Assembly: GCA_017304655.1 (NCBI GenBank)
Contig: JAFKLY010000006.1
Coordinates: forward strand, 248,001 to 312,000
DNA length: 64,000 nucleotides
Direction: 5' to 3'
From: Sphingomonas sp.
GTDB taxonomy: Bacteria; Pseudomonadota; Alphaproteobacteria; Sphingomonadales; Sphingomonadaceae
In this document: positions 62,772 to 64,000 of the stretch, one piece after another
How the letters are laid out: each line of letters begins with the position of its first letter
How positions within the stretch are numbered: the stretch's first letter is position 1
The notes under the pieces: generated by a model
Seen by the model: the letters and a program-made list of their open reading frames with translations, nothing else
Told to the model about the DNA's origin: nothing
Database searches by the model: none
Program-made: the position numbers and the translations under genes

Positions 62772-64000
62772 ATGAGCCAGAATCGCCAGCCCGTTCCCGC
62801 CAGCCCGTCCGCCAGCCTCCCGGTCAGCCAGCGCGATCCCGCCGATCTGCCCTGGTGGATGGGCGCGGTGATCTATCAGATCTATCCGCGCAGCTTCGCC
62901 GACTCCAATGGTGACGGGATCGGCGATCTGCCCGGCATCACCGCGCATCTCGATCATGTCGCCAGCCTCGGCGTCGACGCTGTCTGGCTCTCGCCCTTCT
63001 TCACCTCGCCGATGCGCGACTTTGGCTATGATGTGGCGGATTATTGCGATGTCGATCCGATCTTCGGCACGCTCGCGGATTTCGATGCGCTGATCGCCCG
63101 CGCGCACGAGCTTGGCCTGCGCGTCATCATCGATCAGGTCTATGCCCACACCTCGGACCAGCACCCCTGGTTCATCGAAAGCCGCAACCATCATCATGGC
63201 GATCATGCCGGTTGGTATGTCTGGGCGGACCCAAAGCCCGACGGCTCGCCGCCCTCCAACTGGCAGAGCGTGTTCGGCGGACCGGCGTGGACATGGGATG
63301 GGCGCCGGCGGCAATATTATTTCCACAATTTCCTGAAGGAGCAGCCGCAGCTCAACGGGCATCATCCCGCCGTGCAGCAGGCCCTGCTGGATGCCGCCCG
63401 CTTCTGGCTGGATCGCGGCGTGGACGGCTTCCGGCTCGATGCGCTCAACTTCCTGATGCACGATCCGCGCCTGCGCCATAATCCGCCGCAGCCGGCCAAT
63501 GGCGGCCCGCGCACCCGTCCGTTCGATTTCCAGCGGCGCGTCTATAATCAGGGGCATCGCCATATTCCGCGCTTCATCGAGCGGATTCGCGCGCTGATGG
63601 ATGCGTATGACGGGCGCTTCACTGTCGCGGAGATCGGCGGCGAGGACGCGCTGCGCGAGATGAAGCTCTACACGCGCGGCGAGACCCGGCTGAACACCAG
63701 CTACGGCTTTGATTTCCTCTATGCCGAGGCGTTGACGCCGGACGTGGTGGAAGCCGCCATCACCCAATGGCCGGACCGGGCCGGCATGGGCTGGCCGAGC
63801 TGGGCCTTCGAGAATCACGATGCCCCGCGCGCAATCACGCGCTGGCTGCCGAGGGAGGCCGATGCGGCGACCCGCGCGCGCTTCGCCGCCATGAAGATGC
63901 TGCTGCTGCTCTGCCTGCGCGGCAACATCTTCCTCTATCAGGGTGAGGAGCTGGGGCTGACGCAGGTCGATATCGCTTTCGAGGATCTGCAGGACCCCGA
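62772..64000 (+). CDS. GH13 alpha-glucosidase/oligo-1,6-glucosidase (5' part)
   Basis: 409 codons are visible and the gene runs off the window. The GH13 regions are in order: IYQIYPRSFADSNGDGIGD (about 34-52), region II DGFRLDALNF with the nucleophile Asp, region III VAEIGGED with the acid/base Glu, and region IV AFENHDAPR. It hydrolyses alpha-glucosidic bonds of oligosaccharides, likely in the cytoplasm since no signal is seen. ATG 62772 is preceded by no strong ribosome-binding site. It is divergent from the small CxxC gene. Confidence 0.93.
   Translation, partial: MSQNRQPVPASPSASLPVSQRDPADLPWWMGAVIYQIYPRSFADSNGDGIGDLPGITAHLDHVASLGVDAVWLSPFFTSPMRDFGYDVADYCDVDPIFGTLADFDALIARAHELGLRVIIDQVYAHTSDQHPWFIESRNHHHGDHAGWYVWADPKPDGSPPSNWQSVFGGPAWTWDGRRRQYYFHNFLKEQPQLNGHHPAVQQALLDAARFWLDRGVDGFRLDALNFLMHDPRLRHNPPQPANGGPRTRPFDFQRRVYNQGHRHIPRFIERIRALMDAYDGRFTVAEIGGEDALREMKLYTRGETRLNTSYGFDFLYAEALTPDVVEAAITQWPDRAGMGWPSWAFENHDAPRAITRWLPREADAATRARFAAMKMLLLLCLRGNIFLYQGEELGLTQVDIAFEDLQDP

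Overview
The window is a chromosomal segment of a GC-rich alphaproteobacterium, most likely a member of the Sphingomonadales (Sphingomonas/Sphingobium/Novosphingobium group). The reasons are a class I lysyl-tRNA synthetase, RcnB-like secreted proteins, a cox gene order running coxB-ctaD-ctaB-small ORF-ctaG-ctaE-DUF983-surf1-thrC, and several TonB-dependent receptors set among SnoaL-like proteins and esterases. No rRNA, tRNA, CRISPR array, transposase or integrase was recognised.

Region 1 (1-10.1 kb) is mixed housekeeping and accessory: the 3' end of lysK, a DUF885 peptidase-like protein, two RcnB-like proteins around a prolyl-4-hydroxylase-like dioxygenase, a small [2Fe-2S] subunit with a class II aldolase, a lipoprotein 5'-nucleotidase, rpsU and a membrane-anchored FKBP. 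Region 2 (10.6-14.4 kb, minus strand) is a tightly overlapping chain pyrE-pdxJ-acpS-lepB-AI-2E-type permease. Region 3 (14.6-23.9 kb, plus strand) holds the aa3-type cytochrome c oxidase genes and their assembly factors, then thrC and an rRNA-methyltransferase-like gene.

Region 4 (24-59 kb) is the accessory part. It holds three TonB-dependent receptors, two MFS transporters, an IclR and a TetR regulator, one tannase/feruloyl esterase, three type B carboxylesterases, two further alpha/beta hydrolases, a DUF3237 protein, an amidohydrolase, an SMP-30-like propeller, and about ten SnoaL/NTF2-like domains (one protein has three in tandem, and one domain is fused to the tannase). At its right end a 3-dehydroshikimate dehydratase/HPPD-type protein and an AroE-type dehydrogenase with an NAD-type acidic residue point to shikimate or quinate catabolism to protocatechuate. 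The esterases suggest that the natural substrate is an ester of such acids, for example a hydroxycinnamoyl or galloyl ester. This is inference. A near-identical 21-bp box lies upstream of the TetR gene and of the third TonB receptor and probably ties the right half into one regulon. A 9-bp-arm inverted repeat between the divergent IclR and MFS genes is the likely operator of the left half.

Region 5 (59-64 kb) returns to housekeeping: ccmAB, a pterin dehydratase, an AlkA-type glycosylase, a ferredoxin, an SDR, a small CxxC protein and the 5' part of a GH13 alpha-glucosidase that runs off the end.
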